This document shows, one piece after another, positions 51,961 to 59,897 of a stretch of DNA of 64,000 nucleotides. The stretch's first letter is position 1; each line of letters starts with the position of its first letter. A program made the translations under genes and the position numbers. This DNA comes from Rhizobiaceae bacterium (GTDB lineage: Bacteria > Pseudomonadota > Alphaproteobacteria > Rhizobiales > Rhizobiaceae). Under the pieces are notes generated by a model. It was not told where the DNA came from, searched no databases, and was given only the letters and a program-made list of their open reading frames with translations. The stretch spans positions 1,283,623 to 1,347,622 of the forward strand of contig JAEPNK010000001.1 in NCBI GenBank assembly GCA_017643495.1, written 5' to 3'.

Positions 51961-52650
51961 ATGCGTATTGGAAAATTGCTGGCTACCACAAGTCTTGGCC
52001 TGCTGATGATCAACAGCACACCCGCAATGGCTAAAAGACTGGCAGTGTTCGTGTTCGACATCTCGGATTCGGTGCCGATAACGGTTAAATCCAAGATCGC
52101 ACGGTATGCCGGTAGCACAGTCGCGAATGTTGTTTCGGATATGGAGCCGGGCGACACGGTTAGACTTCGTTCACTGGGTCTTGCCGGGGCAGCTGCAAGG
52201 CAGATCAAAGTCGATGTAAAGCTTGGCCGCAAGGCAAGATCCCGCCCTGACCGCATTGGACCGGTTCTTGGTCAGATTGTTGCTTCAATTCCTCAGCGGG
52301 TTGAGCGCGGCGATCTGCAGATACAAACGGAGACCAACATTGTCGGGTTTCTGGAGGCGCTGGAGTCCTCTCTTGATTGCGACAATGTGGAGACCAGGAT
52401 CGTCCTCTTCACAGATGCGATTGAATGGACGTCCTATTTCAGTGGGCAGGAGTTTCTGGATGGCAAAATCAAATTGCCGGAGCCTTCAGGCCCTATCCTC
52501 AAAGGGTGCCATGTCGAAATGCGCGGCATGGGGCAATTGTCTCCGAAATTCAAAACGGACTCCCGCTGGTTTCCTTACCTGAAGACACAATGGCGTGTCT
52601 TCTTTGACGCTGCAGGCGTGATAAGCTTCACACCTCGCGCTGAGTTTTGA
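51961..52650 (+). CDS. Exported VWA-like protein
   Basis: This is a 229-residue protein with a signal peptide (ATTSLGLLMINSTPAMA) and, directly after it, a strand ending in FDISDSVP, a DxSxS metal-adhesion motif of von Willebrand A domains. A later TRIVLFTDAIEW fits another VWA strand. The gene starts two bases after the membrane-protein stop. A periplasmic VWA protein encoded next to a coupling protein is an odd companion and could take part in mating contact or in a membrane complex with the preceding protein. Confidence 0.65.
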   Translation: MRIGKLLATTSLGLLMINSTPAMAKRLAVFVFDISDSVPITVKSKIARYAGSTVANVVSDMEPGDTVRLRSLGLAGAAARQIKVDVKLGRKARSRPDRIGPVLGQIVASIPQRVERGDLQIQTETNIVGFLEALESSLDCDNVETRIVLFTDAIEWTSYFSGQEFLDGKIKLPEPSGPILKGCHVEMRGMGQLSPKFKTDSRWFPYLKTQWRVFFDAAGVISFTPRAEF

Positions 52651-52662
52651 TTGGGGTGTGTG

Positions 52663-52971
52663 ATGAGTAATCCTTTCACCTCAAAGCGCGACACGATCTA
52701 TGCGGTCAATCTTGATTTGTTCGCCGCTACCTGTTTTGCCTTGCTGTCCTACTATCTCTGGCCATCAAGTTACGAATGGTGGGCGTTTGGTCTCTATTCA
52801 ATCATCATGGGTCTCGCATCATTTCTGAGCCTGATATCTGCATTCAAAAAACTCCGCCAAGAGAGGCGCAGGCAAAAGGGCATTGACGAAATCGCCAAGG
52901 GTAAGAAGAAACCGAAATCTTCCGGCATGATGAGCGAAGAACGGATGAAAGACTTGGGGATGCTGCAATGA
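52663..52971 (+). CDS. Small two-helix membrane protein
   Basis: This is a 102-residue protein with two hydrophobic segments (LDLFAATCFALLSYYLW and WAFGLYSIIMGLASFLSLI) followed by a basic cytosolic tail (KLRQERRRQKGIDEIAKGKKKPK). The ATG at 52663 was preferred to a TTG twelve bases earlier because of GGGGTG spacing. It overlaps the coupling-protein gene by four bases. It may supply the missing membrane anchor of that ATPase, as TraG/VirD4 proteins normally start with two helices; this is inference. Confidence 0.6.
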   Translation: MSNPFTSKRDTIYAVNLDLFAATCFALLSYYLWPSSYEWWAFGLYSIIMGLASFLSLISAFKKLRQERRRQKGIDEIAKGKKKPKSSGMMSEERMKDLGMLQ

Positions 52972-54377
52972 ACATTCCCTTCGGACGCCGCGTTCTCGCA
53001 CTGACTTTTGACGGACGGCCCATTCTCGATCCTTATCCCAACAACTCGCATCTGGTTCTGGGTGCAAGCGGATCGGCAAAAACGACATCTGTCAGCATGA
53101 CCACGATTGAGAGCAATATCTCGAACGCCGAGCGAGCGATTATTATTAATGACGTGAAGGGTGGCGAGCAATCCATTCAGTCTGCCGATATGTGCATCAA
53201 GTATGGACGCAAGTTCGGTGTTCTGGATGATACGCACACGCTCGGTTCAACCTACCCGCATCGAAGAAATCTCAATCCCTTTGGCGGAATTGTTGCAGCC
53301 TACCAACGAAATCCCAAGGAACTGCTTTTTGCCATCGAAACAGCATGCCATGCCTTGATTGAGGAGCCGCTGGAGGGTGACGCCAAAAACAAGTGGTTCC
53401 GAGATTGTCCGCGCGAGGAACTTGATCTTGGCATAAGGATGTTGCTCGAGCGCGATGCAAAACTTGCCATTCCCGGAGCTCTATATGCGCTAATGAGCGA
53501 TCCTGAACTTTGGTTCAAGACGCGCAAGATTGCTGCTGATGAAGGGGATGCTGCAACAAGGTCTCGTGCGCTTCAGTCATTGGACCTCCAAGAAAACAAT
53601 CCGGACCAATACTATCAGCATATTCGAGCTGCACTGAGTGCAATCCGCATTTATGAACCGGGTTCAGCACTTCATGATGCTGGTCGAGATGCGGACCTGA
53701 CGCATAAACAGGTGCTGGACGAAGGCATGATCTTTGGTCTTGTCCAAGATCAGCGCCATGCCGCGCGGATGGGCGTCAATTACGCCCTGCATATGCAATC
53801 GTTCAACAATGCTCTTATGGCTTCTGATGACGGGTATGCATTGTTCCTGCTAGATGAGCTATGCAACGCGCCCCTTAAATCATGCATCGACCGGGTTACG
53901 ATCATGCGTTCCTATGGCGGTGCATATATTTATATCGCTCAATCCAAAAAGGATATCGAACTCAAATACGGTGTGAAGCAGGCGGCGATTCTGGAAGAGA
54001 ACTGTCCGGTCGTTCAATACCTGTCGTTTTCTCACCCGGATGAAGCGGAGCAAGTTTCAAAGGCAATCGGCGAAGAACTCACCGTCGATTACAACCTTGG
54101 TGTCAGCGCAAACCGGTCCGAACTTTCAGGAACATTTACAACCGGGAAACAACGGGCGATTTCCGCAGACGAACTCATGAACTTGCCCGCAAACCAGCAA
54201 ATCATTTGGACGCAACATGGTGGCTACGTTCTCTGTCTTAAATTTTATCAAAACCAGGCCGACCCCTACTGCCATGATCTTGCGCCCAACCCGATGGAGG
54301 GGAACCGGGTGCTTCCTCCTGATCCGAAGGTGACCTTCGATCCAACACTTAGAGACCGCAAGGGAGAACCGATGTGA
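52968..54377 (+). CDS. VirD4/TraG-like coupling ATPase (soluble type)
   Basis: This is a 469-residue protein with Walker A GASGSAKTTS (32-41), a variant of the usual GxxGxGKS with alanine before the lysine, and Walker B ALFLLDELCN (D296, E297). The TraG-type segment TIMRSYGGAYIYIAQSKKDIELKYG carries the sensor region (motif III). The order and spacing are those of type IV coupling proteins that bring the relaxase-DNA complex to the secretion channel. It lacks the N-terminal membrane helices; the upstream two-helix protein may replace them. Partner relaxase is at 19,661. No VirB channel genes are in the window, so transfer would need a helper element. Confidence 0.83.
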   Translation: MNIPFGRRVLALTFDGRPILDPYPNNSHLVLGASGSAKTTSVSMTTIESNISNAERAIIINDVKGGEQSIQSADMCIKYGRKFGVLDDTHTLGSTYPHRRNLNPFGGIVAAYQRNPKELLFAIETACHALIEEPLEGDAKNKWFRDCPREELDLGIRMLLERDAKLAIPGALYALMSDPELWFKTRKIAADEGDAATRSRALQSLDLQENNPDQYYQHIRAALSAIRIYEPGSALHDAGRDADLTHKQVLDEGMIFGLVQDQRHAARMGVNYALHMQSFNNALMASDDGYALFLLDELCNAPLKSCIDRVTIMRSYGGAYIYIAQSKKDIELKYGVKQAAILEENCPVVQYLSFSHPDEAEQVSKAIGEELTVDYNLGVSANRSELSGTFTTGKQRAISADELMNLPANQQIIWTQHGGYVLCLKFYQNQADPYCHDLAPNPMEGNRVLPPDPKVTFDPTLRDRKGEPM

Positions 54378-54667
54378 GGAAACAAGAGGTGGCCCAACGC
54401 TCCAGCAGGTTGTCGTTTCTATTTTATTTCGTCTGGGTGCCAGTTGTTGCCGTTTTTGTCTGGGTACTGATGTCGCTCGGGTCAATCTATATCATTTGGT
54501 CTTATGAATGGCGACCCACCGGACGGGACAGCTACGCCAATTTCGAACACCGCCATTATACCAGATGTACCTATGCTTCGATCAAGGGCGCAACCATCAC
54601 TGAGCTTGCGGTCGATGGCAAATGTGGATGGCTTCGCTTTCGGTTCGGATCGGAGGAGGATCGATGA
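54374..54667 (+). CDS. Small single-pass membrane protein
   Basis: This is a 97-residue protein starting at a GTG that overlaps the coupling-protein stop (GTGA). One strong membrane segment (LFYFVWVPVVAVFVWVLMSLGSIYIIW) is followed by an outer domain of about 50 residues with two cysteines (RCTYASI, GKCGWL). Conserved position behind a coupling protein suggests a mating accessory. Not recognised. Confidence 0.55.
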   Translation: MRKQEVAQRSSRLSFLFYFVWVPVVAVFVWVLMSLGSIYIIWSYEWRPTGRDSYANFEHRHYTRCTYASIKGATITELAVDGKCGWLRFRFGSEEDR

Positions 54668-54690
54668 GCTTCGCGATACCCATATTTAAC

Positions 54691-54939
54691 TCAATGCATC
54701 AAGACTTCCGCAGGATGTCGGGGCTCAAGATCGTAAAGCCTGACAATTTGAAGGCGGGCCATACCCTTAAGAACGCAAAGGACGGTCGGCTTGTCGACAA
54801 TGCCTTTCGCGATTTGCTCATCGCAACTTTCGCGGCTTTGAAGGCTCAAAGGCAAGTTGGCAGTTTCTATCCAGAACGCCTCATAGTCGAGGGTCTCCAG
54901 CCATTCCTCTACAGCTTCCTGATCTTCAAAAATCATCAT
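54691..54939 (-). CDS. Small acidic protein on the opposite strand (or plus-strand ORF 54,664-55,005)
   Basis: The minus-strand frame encodes an 82-residue, soluble-looking acidic protein (FEDQEAVEEWLETLDYEAFW; KPTVLCVLKGMARLQIV) with natural amino-acid composition. The exactly codon-aligned plus-strand frame 54664-55005 (113 residues) has the better translation signals: GGAGGAGG four bases before ATG, and ATGA overlaps with the genes on both sides. It also contains many rare AGG and ATA codons. Only one is probably real; I lean to the minus-strand protein by composition, with low certainty. Confidence 0.4.
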   Translation of the reverse strand: MMIFEDQEAVEEWLETLDYEAFWIETANLPLSLQSRESCDEQIAKGIVDKPTVLCVLKGMARLQIVRLYDLEPRHPAEVLMH

Positions 54940-55001
54940 GCGATCAGGATGCCTGATTGGAGCGTTCAAATGCAAATTTGGCTCTCCTTGAGGTATAGGC
55001 A

Positions 55002-55496
55002 ATGAGCTGGAGCGTCTCCGAAGAACTGAAGCGGTCATACGATTTGGCGACGCTGCGTCGGGAGGCAGATGCTCTCAAGACCACACGGCATTGGAATAAT
55101 TATCAGGCGATGCTGGAAGGCTTTGAACAGCAACGAGATAAGGAACGCACTTCTTACAGAAAAGAATATCAGACACGGGTTGAAGCAGCCCAGCGGCGTA
55201 TCCTGAAGGAAAAAGCCGCTCCCAACCGCAAATTGATGCATCCACATGCCCAGCATGACCGGTTCTCGCCTGAGGATACCCTGCGCCAGGCACAGCGCGA
55301 GGTTCGCGAAGCGCATAATGACCGAATGGCAGCCATAGATGATGCCGAAAGATCGGCAACGCGTTCTTATCTCAAGCAGGCGATGCGCGAAAATTCCATC
55401 ACAGGAGAGGCAAGGCATGCCTTCAAACGCGCCACAAACCGAAGGTCAGGCAAAGATCGACGCGGCGGGCCAAAACGACAAGGGCCAACCAGATGA
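55002..55496 (+). CDS. Basic coiled-coil hypothetical protein
   Basis: This is a 164-residue, very basic and helical protein (EQQRDKERTSYRKEYQTRVEAAQRRIL; RATNRRSGKDRRGGPKRQG) without membrane segments. The charged C-terminal tail could bind nucleic acid. It lies in the element's right-hand module with GAGG before the ATG. Not recognised. Confidence 0.6.
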   Translation: MSWSVSEELKRSYDLATLRREADALKTTRHWNNYQAMLEGFEQQRDKERTSYRKEYQTRVEAAQRRILKEKAAPNRKLMHPHAQHDRFSPEDTLRQAQREVREAHNDRMAAIDDAERSATRSYLKQAMRENSITGEARHAFKRATNRRSGKDRRGGPKRQGPTR

Positions 55497-55548
55497 CGCT
55501 CTTACGTAAAGTAAAACGCAAGATTCTTGCGCGGCTTTTGGTTGAGAG

Positions 55549-55570
55549 TAATAGGACTATTATCCTATTA
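55549..55570. promoter_or_regulatory. Inverted repeat upstream of 55,611 gene, probable operator
   Basis: Perfect 8-bp arms TAATAGGA and TCCTATTA are separated by 6 bp (CTATTA), 40 bp before the next ATG. The AT-rich dyad in a short gap between two genes suits an operator overlapping a promoter. The regulator is unknown. Confidence 0.6.
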
Positions 55571-55610
55571 TGTTCCCCATACGTTCTCATAACATAGAAA
55601 GGAGAGAACC

Positions 55611-56261
55611 ATGACTAGTCAGCTTGATACAAAGCAAAGTGGCAACACCAACAATCCAAGGGAGAGTTTCTCCGGATTGCTTCTAACCAACAGACAATAC
55701 AATGAGTTCGATGCCAGGGTTGGCATTCTTCACAATCATATCCATCACAAAGGCGTTTTCGCCGACAGATTGAAAAAGACATCATGTGATCTTGCAGTCG
55801 AATACAAGATGGAGGTGGTTCGAGCCGAGACAATACTTCGTGACCTGTTTCGCGAGACTTATGGCGAGTACATGAACCAGACGCGCGAGCGATTGGCAAA
55901 AAACCTCGAAGAGCTGACTGATGATGAACGCGGTATTGGCTACAAATATGCGATTGCCACGGGTGACATGATGGAAAAAGGCATCAAGATTACCTTCAAG
56001 CGCGCTTCTTCTCATCAAGCCCAGGCTATGGGTGCTGAACTTGGCATTACCGATGTAGCGGCTTACTCCATTATGACTGAACAGTTCGAGGCCGTCGAAG
56101 GTCAGAGTTTCCGGGATTGGGGTAAGGAACTCGACGAGCAGTTCTACCGTCCTCAGATCGTGGCAGAGAAGGCCGAACGTGAAGCTAATCAATCCAAAAC
56201 CCAAACAAAAGGAAATGGTCGTGCCAAATCACGCGGGCCTTCGCGCGGAGGCCCCCAGTAA
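55611..56261 (+). CDS. Hypothetical element-borne protein
   Basis: This is a 216-residue protein, mainly helical, with a histidine-rich early part (GILHNHIHHKGVF), a helical core (RETYGEYMNQTRERLAKNLEEL) and a low-complexity basic tail (NGRAKSRGPSRGGPQ). A strong AAGGAG ribosome site and an upstream dyad suggest a regulated, well-translated gene. No family recognised. It precedes a small acidic gene and the serine recombinase. Confidence 0.6.
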   Translation: MTSQLDTKQSGNTNNPRESFSGLLLTNRQYNEFDARVGILHNHIHHKGVFADRLKKTSCDLAVEYKMEVVRAETILRDLFRETYGEYMNQTRERLAKNLEELTDDERGIGYKYAIATGDMMEKGIKITFKRASSHQAQAMGAELGITDVAAYSIMTEQFEAVEGQSFRDWGKELDEQFYRPQIVAEKAEREANQSKTQTKGNGRAKSRGPSRGGPQ

Positions 56262-56282
56262 AAGCGGGAGAGAGGGTGTGTA

Positions 56283-56696
56283 ATGACAGAGCGACCGAAT
56301 GAACCTTCAGGCCAGAATGCGTTGAGTGAGAAACCAGCCGTTACCATCGACTGGAGGCTTTATGCCGAACATCTGGACGACAGCGATCTGACGGATGATC
56401 AAAAGCGTGAGTTCATTGAAACGCTCTGGTCGATTGTTCTGGGCTTCATTGATCTCGGCTACAACATTCATCCGCTTCAGCAAGTGGATGCTCAGCCAGC
56501 AAACCATGACGCCTGTGATCAAAATGACGAAATCCGTTCAATAATCGCGAGCGGCATGGTAAACTTGGAAGAGTTCCCAACAATCGAAACAACATTTCTC
56601 TCTGACAAGGGAAAGGACTTCGATTCCCAAAAGACAGAAGTGCGAGCAAATGCATCCATGGAGGAAGGAGAGGATGATGACGATAAACAAGAATGA
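56283..56696 (+). CDS. Small acidic hypothetical protein before the recombinase
   Basis: This is a 137-residue acidic protein (ending EEGEDDDDKQE). The segment DWRLYAEHLDDSDLTDDQKREFIETLWSIVLGFIDLGYNIHP resembles the small proteins that regularly precede large serine recombinases in alphaproteobacterial elements. Its 3' end overlaps the recombinase start by 20 bases, so the two are translationally coupled. It may act as a recombination directionality factor or regulator; no direct evidence. Confidence 0.65.
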   Translation: MTERPNEPSGQNALSEKPAVTIDWRLYAEHLDDSDLTDDQKREFIETLWSIVLGFIDLGYNIHPLQQVDAQPANHDACDQNDEIRSIIASGMVNLEEFPTIETTFLSDKGKDFDSQKTEVRANASMEEGEDDDDKQE

Positions 56697-58230
56697 AAAC
56701 AAGAAGCAGAAATCTGTCATTTATTGCCGTGTGTCCTCTCGTGCTCAAGAGGAAGAAGGGCACGGCCTGCAAAGCCAAGAGACCCGTTGTCGACAATATG
56801 CGGAACTCAAATCCTATGAGGTCGCTGCCGTCTTCCCCGATACGTTTACCGGGGGAGGCGACTTCATGAAGCGGCCAGGCATGGTCGCACTTCTATCCTT
56901 CCTTGATGCTCAGCCCGATGAACGCTTTGTTGTCATCTTTGATGATTTGAAACGCTTTGCCCGTGATACCCGTTTCCACCTCGACCTGCGCGACGCATTC
57001 CGGAAACGTGGTGCAGTAATCGAGTGCCTCAACTTCAAGCTTGATGATACGCCAGAAGGCGAGTTTGTTGAAACCATCATGGCAGCTCAAGGGGCATTAG
57101 AGCGCAAGCAGAATGGCAGGCAAGTCAGCCAGAAGATGAAGGCGCGCATGCAAAATGGCTACTGGGTGCATACTGCACCGGTTGGCTACCGCTATGAAAC
57201 CCGAAAAGGTCACGGAAAGGTTTTGGTCAGAGATGAACCGCTGGCTTCAATTGTAAGCGAAGCATTTGAAGGATACGCCGCAGGCCGTTTCCAAACCCAA
57301 GCCGAGGTCAAACGTTTCTTCGAAGCGCAACCGGACTTCCCGCGTAACAGGCAAGGTGACGTCAAACAGCAATATGTTGCTCGGATACTCACGCAACCTC
57401 TTTACACAGGTCATATTTGTAGCGAGCATTACGGGATCAACTGGCTCAAGGGACAGCATGAGCCGCTGATCTCACTCGACACCTTCGACAAGGTACAGGA
57501 ATGCCGTAATGGCGTTGCAAGGCTCCCGGCCCGAAAAAACATCGGCGATCAGTTCGCGCTCAGAGGTTTCGTCAATTGTGGGGATTGCGGCAAGCCGTTG
57601 CGCAGTTCATTTCCAAAGGGCAAGTACAAGCACTATCCCTATTACCTGTGTCAGACGAAATCTTGCGCCAGCTATGGCAAGTCTATTCCCCGCGACAAGC
57701 TCGAAGCTGACTTCGCCGAGATTGTGAAAACCCTGCAACCAAGCAAGGTCGTGTTCAACTTGGTGGTTGCGCTGTTCAAGGAGGGCTGGAGCCAGCGTGA
57801 GAAGCTTGCTCAAGACGCAATCAAGTCTGGCAAAGAGCAAGTCCGTCAGATTGAGAAGCAGGCCGATGCTCTTCTGGATCGGTTGGTCGAGGCATCAAGC
57901 CCAACTGTTATTCGTGCCTATGAGGAAAAGCTCGGTATCCTTGAACGCGACAAGGCAAGGTTGCAGGAGCAAGTCGCAAATTACACGCCAAAACCAGAAG
58001 CGTTCGAACAAATACTAGAACTCTCGTTGCGATTCCTCGCAAACCCTTGGAATATCTGGGAAACAGGCAATATTACCCTGAAAAGAATGGTGCTAAGAAT
58101 GGCTTTTGCAGGACCCGTCACCTACCACCGGAATCAGGGCGCTAGAACTCCCCGACTCGCCTTACCCTTCAAGGCTTTGGAGGAGTTTCTGACCCCAAAT
58201 GTAAGAAATGGTGCGGGTAAAGAGACTTGA
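56677..58230 (+). CDS. Large serine recombinase (integrase of the element)
   Basis: This is a 517-residue protein. The catalytic domain has the nucleophile serine in YCRVSSRAQEEEGHGLQSQ and LKRFARDTRFH. The recombinase domain is around TAPVGYRYE and RILTQPLYTGHI, a zinc ribbon is visible (CGDCGKPL...CQTKSC), then a coiled coil and C-terminal region. This is the architecture of phage and ICE integrases of the serine type. The start at 56677 has AAGGAG six bases upstream; an ATG at 56674 is adjacent. The last codons (NGAGKET-stop) are made from the tRNA-Leu 3'-end sequence, so the gene runs into the attachment site. Confidence 0.9.
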   Translation: MTINKNENKKQKSVIYCRVSSRAQEEEGHGLQSQETRCRQYAELKSYEVAAVFPDTFTGGGDFMKRPGMVALLSFLDAQPDERFVVIFDDLKRFARDTRFHLDLRDAFRKRGAVIECLNFKLDDTPEGEFVETIMAAQGALERKQNGRQVSQKMKARMQNGYWVHTAPVGYRYETRKGHGKVLVRDEPLASIVSEAFEGYAAGRFQTQAEVKRFFEAQPDFPRNRQGDVKQQYVARILTQPLYTGHICSEHYGINWLKGQHEPLISLDTFDKVQECRNGVARLPARKNIGDQFALRGFVNCGDCGKPLRSSFPKGKYKHYPYYLCQTKSCASYGKSIPRDKLEADFAEIVKTLQPSKVVFNLVVALFKEGWSQREKLAQDAIKSGKEQVRQIEKQADALLDRLVEASSPTVIRAYEEKLGILERDKARLQEQVANYTPKPEAFEQILELSLRFLANPWNIWETGNITLKRMVLRMAFAGPVTYHRNQGARTPRLALPFKALEEFLTPNVRNGAGKET

Positions 58231-58235
58231 ACTCC
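58209..58235. repeat. Right attachment site: tRNA-Leu 3'-end repeat
   Basis: These 27 bases, beginning TGGTGCGGGTA, match the 3' end of the tRNA-Leu remnant at 59,067-59,093 in all but one position, same orientation. Read on the minus strand they give the T-arm, acceptor strand and CCA end. The copy forms the end of the serine recombinase gene. Together with the weaker copy at 18,975 it probably marks the ends of the 39-kb element. Confidence 0.7.
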
Positions 58236-58330
58236 AAACTATAGGCACTTAGAGTTACATACACAGCTGGGTAGAGTGTTACAATATTTGAAGACCCTGC
58301 CTCATATATTGCTTTTGCCCAACGACATTC

Positions 58331-58876
58331 ATGCGAAGAAAGTTTTCAGTGTCTGGTGTTGTTTTAACTAGCAAGTATCTTGAAGTTTTTGGGGCAATCA
58401 TTGCAGCTTACGCAAGAGCTGAAGTGGGCATACGAGTTACAATTTCTGCGCTTTTGAAAGAGGATATTGCAGTAGCATTTGTGTTATCTGAACCGTATTC
58501 GAGCATTCCGTTGAAGAAAGTTGCCTCATCACTGGCAAAAATTAAGCTGTCAGAGGAGTATGCTAAAGCGTTTGATAGCATACTCGACAAAATTGATGCG
58601 ATCCGACCAATTCGAAACGCTATCGCTCATGACATTTGGGTTAAAGGAACACGTGATAACTCAATCCGTCCAGCTCGTATGAACATTAATGCAGGGTTGG
58701 CAAAGACCTTTGGTTTCAGCGACAAAGAAAGTGACTACACGGTAGATGAACTAGATAAGTATGTGAAAGAGCTCTTGGTACTTATCGACGAAACCAAATC
58801 CTTCCAGGAAGAAACCGGATTGGCGGAGGTGCTCAACGAACTCAACTCTCATGACGAAGGTCAAGCCGCTTCTTAA
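58331..58876 (+). CDS. HEPN-like protein between two att repeats
   Basis: This is a 181-residue, mostly helical protein. It has an Rx4H motif, IRPIRNAIAHDIW (R95, N96, H100), in the position and context of HEPN-domain RNases, where Arg, a polar residue and His form the active site. An N-terminal helix with SKYLEVFGAIIAAYARAE precedes it. HEPN proteins are common toxins in phage defence and toxin-antitoxin systems. It is the only gene between the tRNA-Leu repeats at 58,209 and 59,067, so it could be a small separate insertion or the end of the larger element. No partner antitoxin is seen next to it. Confidence 0.6.
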   Translation: MRRKFSVSGVVLTSKYLEVFGAIIAAYARAEVGIRVTISALLKEDIAVAFVLSEPYSSIPLKKVASSLAKIKLSEEYAKAFDSILDKIDAIRPIRNAIAHDIWVKGTRDNSIRPARMNINAGLAKTFGFSDKESDYTVDELDKYVKELLVLIDETKSFQEETGLAEVLNELNSHDEGQAAS

Positions 58877-59066
58877 TCGCTAGCATAGCTTGGATACAAC
58901 AGTTTTTATATCTAGTTGCTAGCACAAAGCCTGCTTTAATGTAACGATATCAAAGGCTTGAATTTTCATTCATTTGAACGACTTGTGACTAAAGACAAGA
59001 AATTTGGTCATGTCTTGCTATATAGCAGAAAATTCATAAGTATTTGAATTTATTAATAAAATAAAG

Positions 59067-59124
59067 TGGTGCGGGTAGAGAGACTTGAACTCCCACGCCT
59101 TGCGGCACCAGAACCTAAATCTAG
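59067..59124 (-). pseudogene. tRNA-Leu(UAG) 3' fragment (displaced attachment half)
   Basis: On the minus strand the 58 bases give an anticodon arm with loop TTTAGGT (anticodon UAG), the long variable arm of tRNA-Leu, the T-arm with TTCAAGT loop, the 3' acceptor strand TACCCGC and encoded ACCA. The 5' half is missing: beyond 59124 the sequence no longer fits a tRNA. This is what remains when an element integrates into a tRNA gene and pushes the original 3' part aside. The reconstituted gene would lie to the right, outside the window. Confidence 0.85.
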
Positions 59125-59159
59125 TTAAAACCGTGGCACAATCCTTTAAAATCAGTCAC

Positions 59160-59447
59160 TTAAAAGAACCACATGACTGACTGTTTGCCACAACCTGTCA
59201 CATCATCGACTATAGCTAGGTCTGGATTGTAGCCAGAGATGGATGCGCCTGTAGAGTACAAGGCGTAAAACATCAGGCCCTTCACATATCTCCTCTGATA
59301 CGCTGTCACTTCAGCAGGTACTATACTGTATAGCCTAGAGGCCAGCCACCTGTAGAGGTCGCGGTTAGTGGATAGCTGGTACCTGCCATTAACAACTTCG
59401 TAGAAAACACCACAAGAGATTCTTTCTCGTTCGTTAGGATCAATCAT
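59160..59447 (-). CDS. Small phage-style hypothetical protein
   Basis: This is a 95-residue protein without recognisable family (MIDPNERERISCGVFYEV; YQRRYVKGLMFYALY). It lies 10 bp after the preceding gene on the minus strand, first in from the attachment fragment. Its AGG/ATA-containing codon style resembles the genes further right, so I assign it to the phage-like element. Confidence 0.5.
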   Translation of the reverse strand: MIDPNERERISCGVFYEVVNGRYQLSTNRDLYRWLASRLYSIVPAEVTAYQRRYVKGLMFYALYSTGASISGYNPDLAIVDDVTGCGKQSVMWFF

Positions 59448-59457
59448 TTTCGTTCCC

Positions 59458-59850
59458 TCAATCTATGTCGTATTGTTTAACCATCTTACAGGCGCTTGGA
59501 TGTTCTGTAGGTATCGGTGGGATCATTTCATTCCCGTTCACCATATAACCAATCCTCAAGGGCTTGATGAAAAACTCCAGGATAACATTTCCCGACTCCT
59601 CCCTGGCTTGGTTAATTAAAGACTCCATCCGTGTAACTCTTTCCGCCAAGGTCTTTGCAAGCTCCCCCGAACAATACCTCGTAATGGAATCATAAAGGTG
59701 CGTCGCAAAAATCCTCCTATTATTCCCAGTCAAATGGTACAGTTCTCTTTCAAGTATCTGGTTCTTATCCCTCAATCTCCTCACTGTTTCCGTCTCGGAG
59801 ATAAGCCTCATCCGTATACGTCGAAGTTTCTCGTAGTTTGTCTTCCGCAT
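59458..59850 (-). CDS. Hypothetical basic helical protein
   Basis: This is a 130-residue protein with a coiled-coil start (KLRRIRMRLISETETVRRLRDKNQILEREL) and a C-terminal part ending in KMVKQYDID. The ATG at 59850 with AGAGGT upstream was chosen; the frame extends over the tRNA-Leu gene and that part cannot be coding. The coiled coil plus basic charge suggests nucleic-acid or protein binding. Not recognised. Confidence 0.55.
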   Translation of the reverse strand: MRKTNYEKLRRIRMRLISETETVRRLRDKNQILERELYHLTGNNRRIFATHLYDSITRYCSGELAKTLAERVTRMESLINQAREESGNVILEFFIKPLRIGYMVNGNEMIPPIPTEHPSACKMVKQYDID

Positions 59851-59897
59851 ATTACCTCTTGCTTTTCTGTAGGTGCGTGATATCAAGCCGTGCGAAT

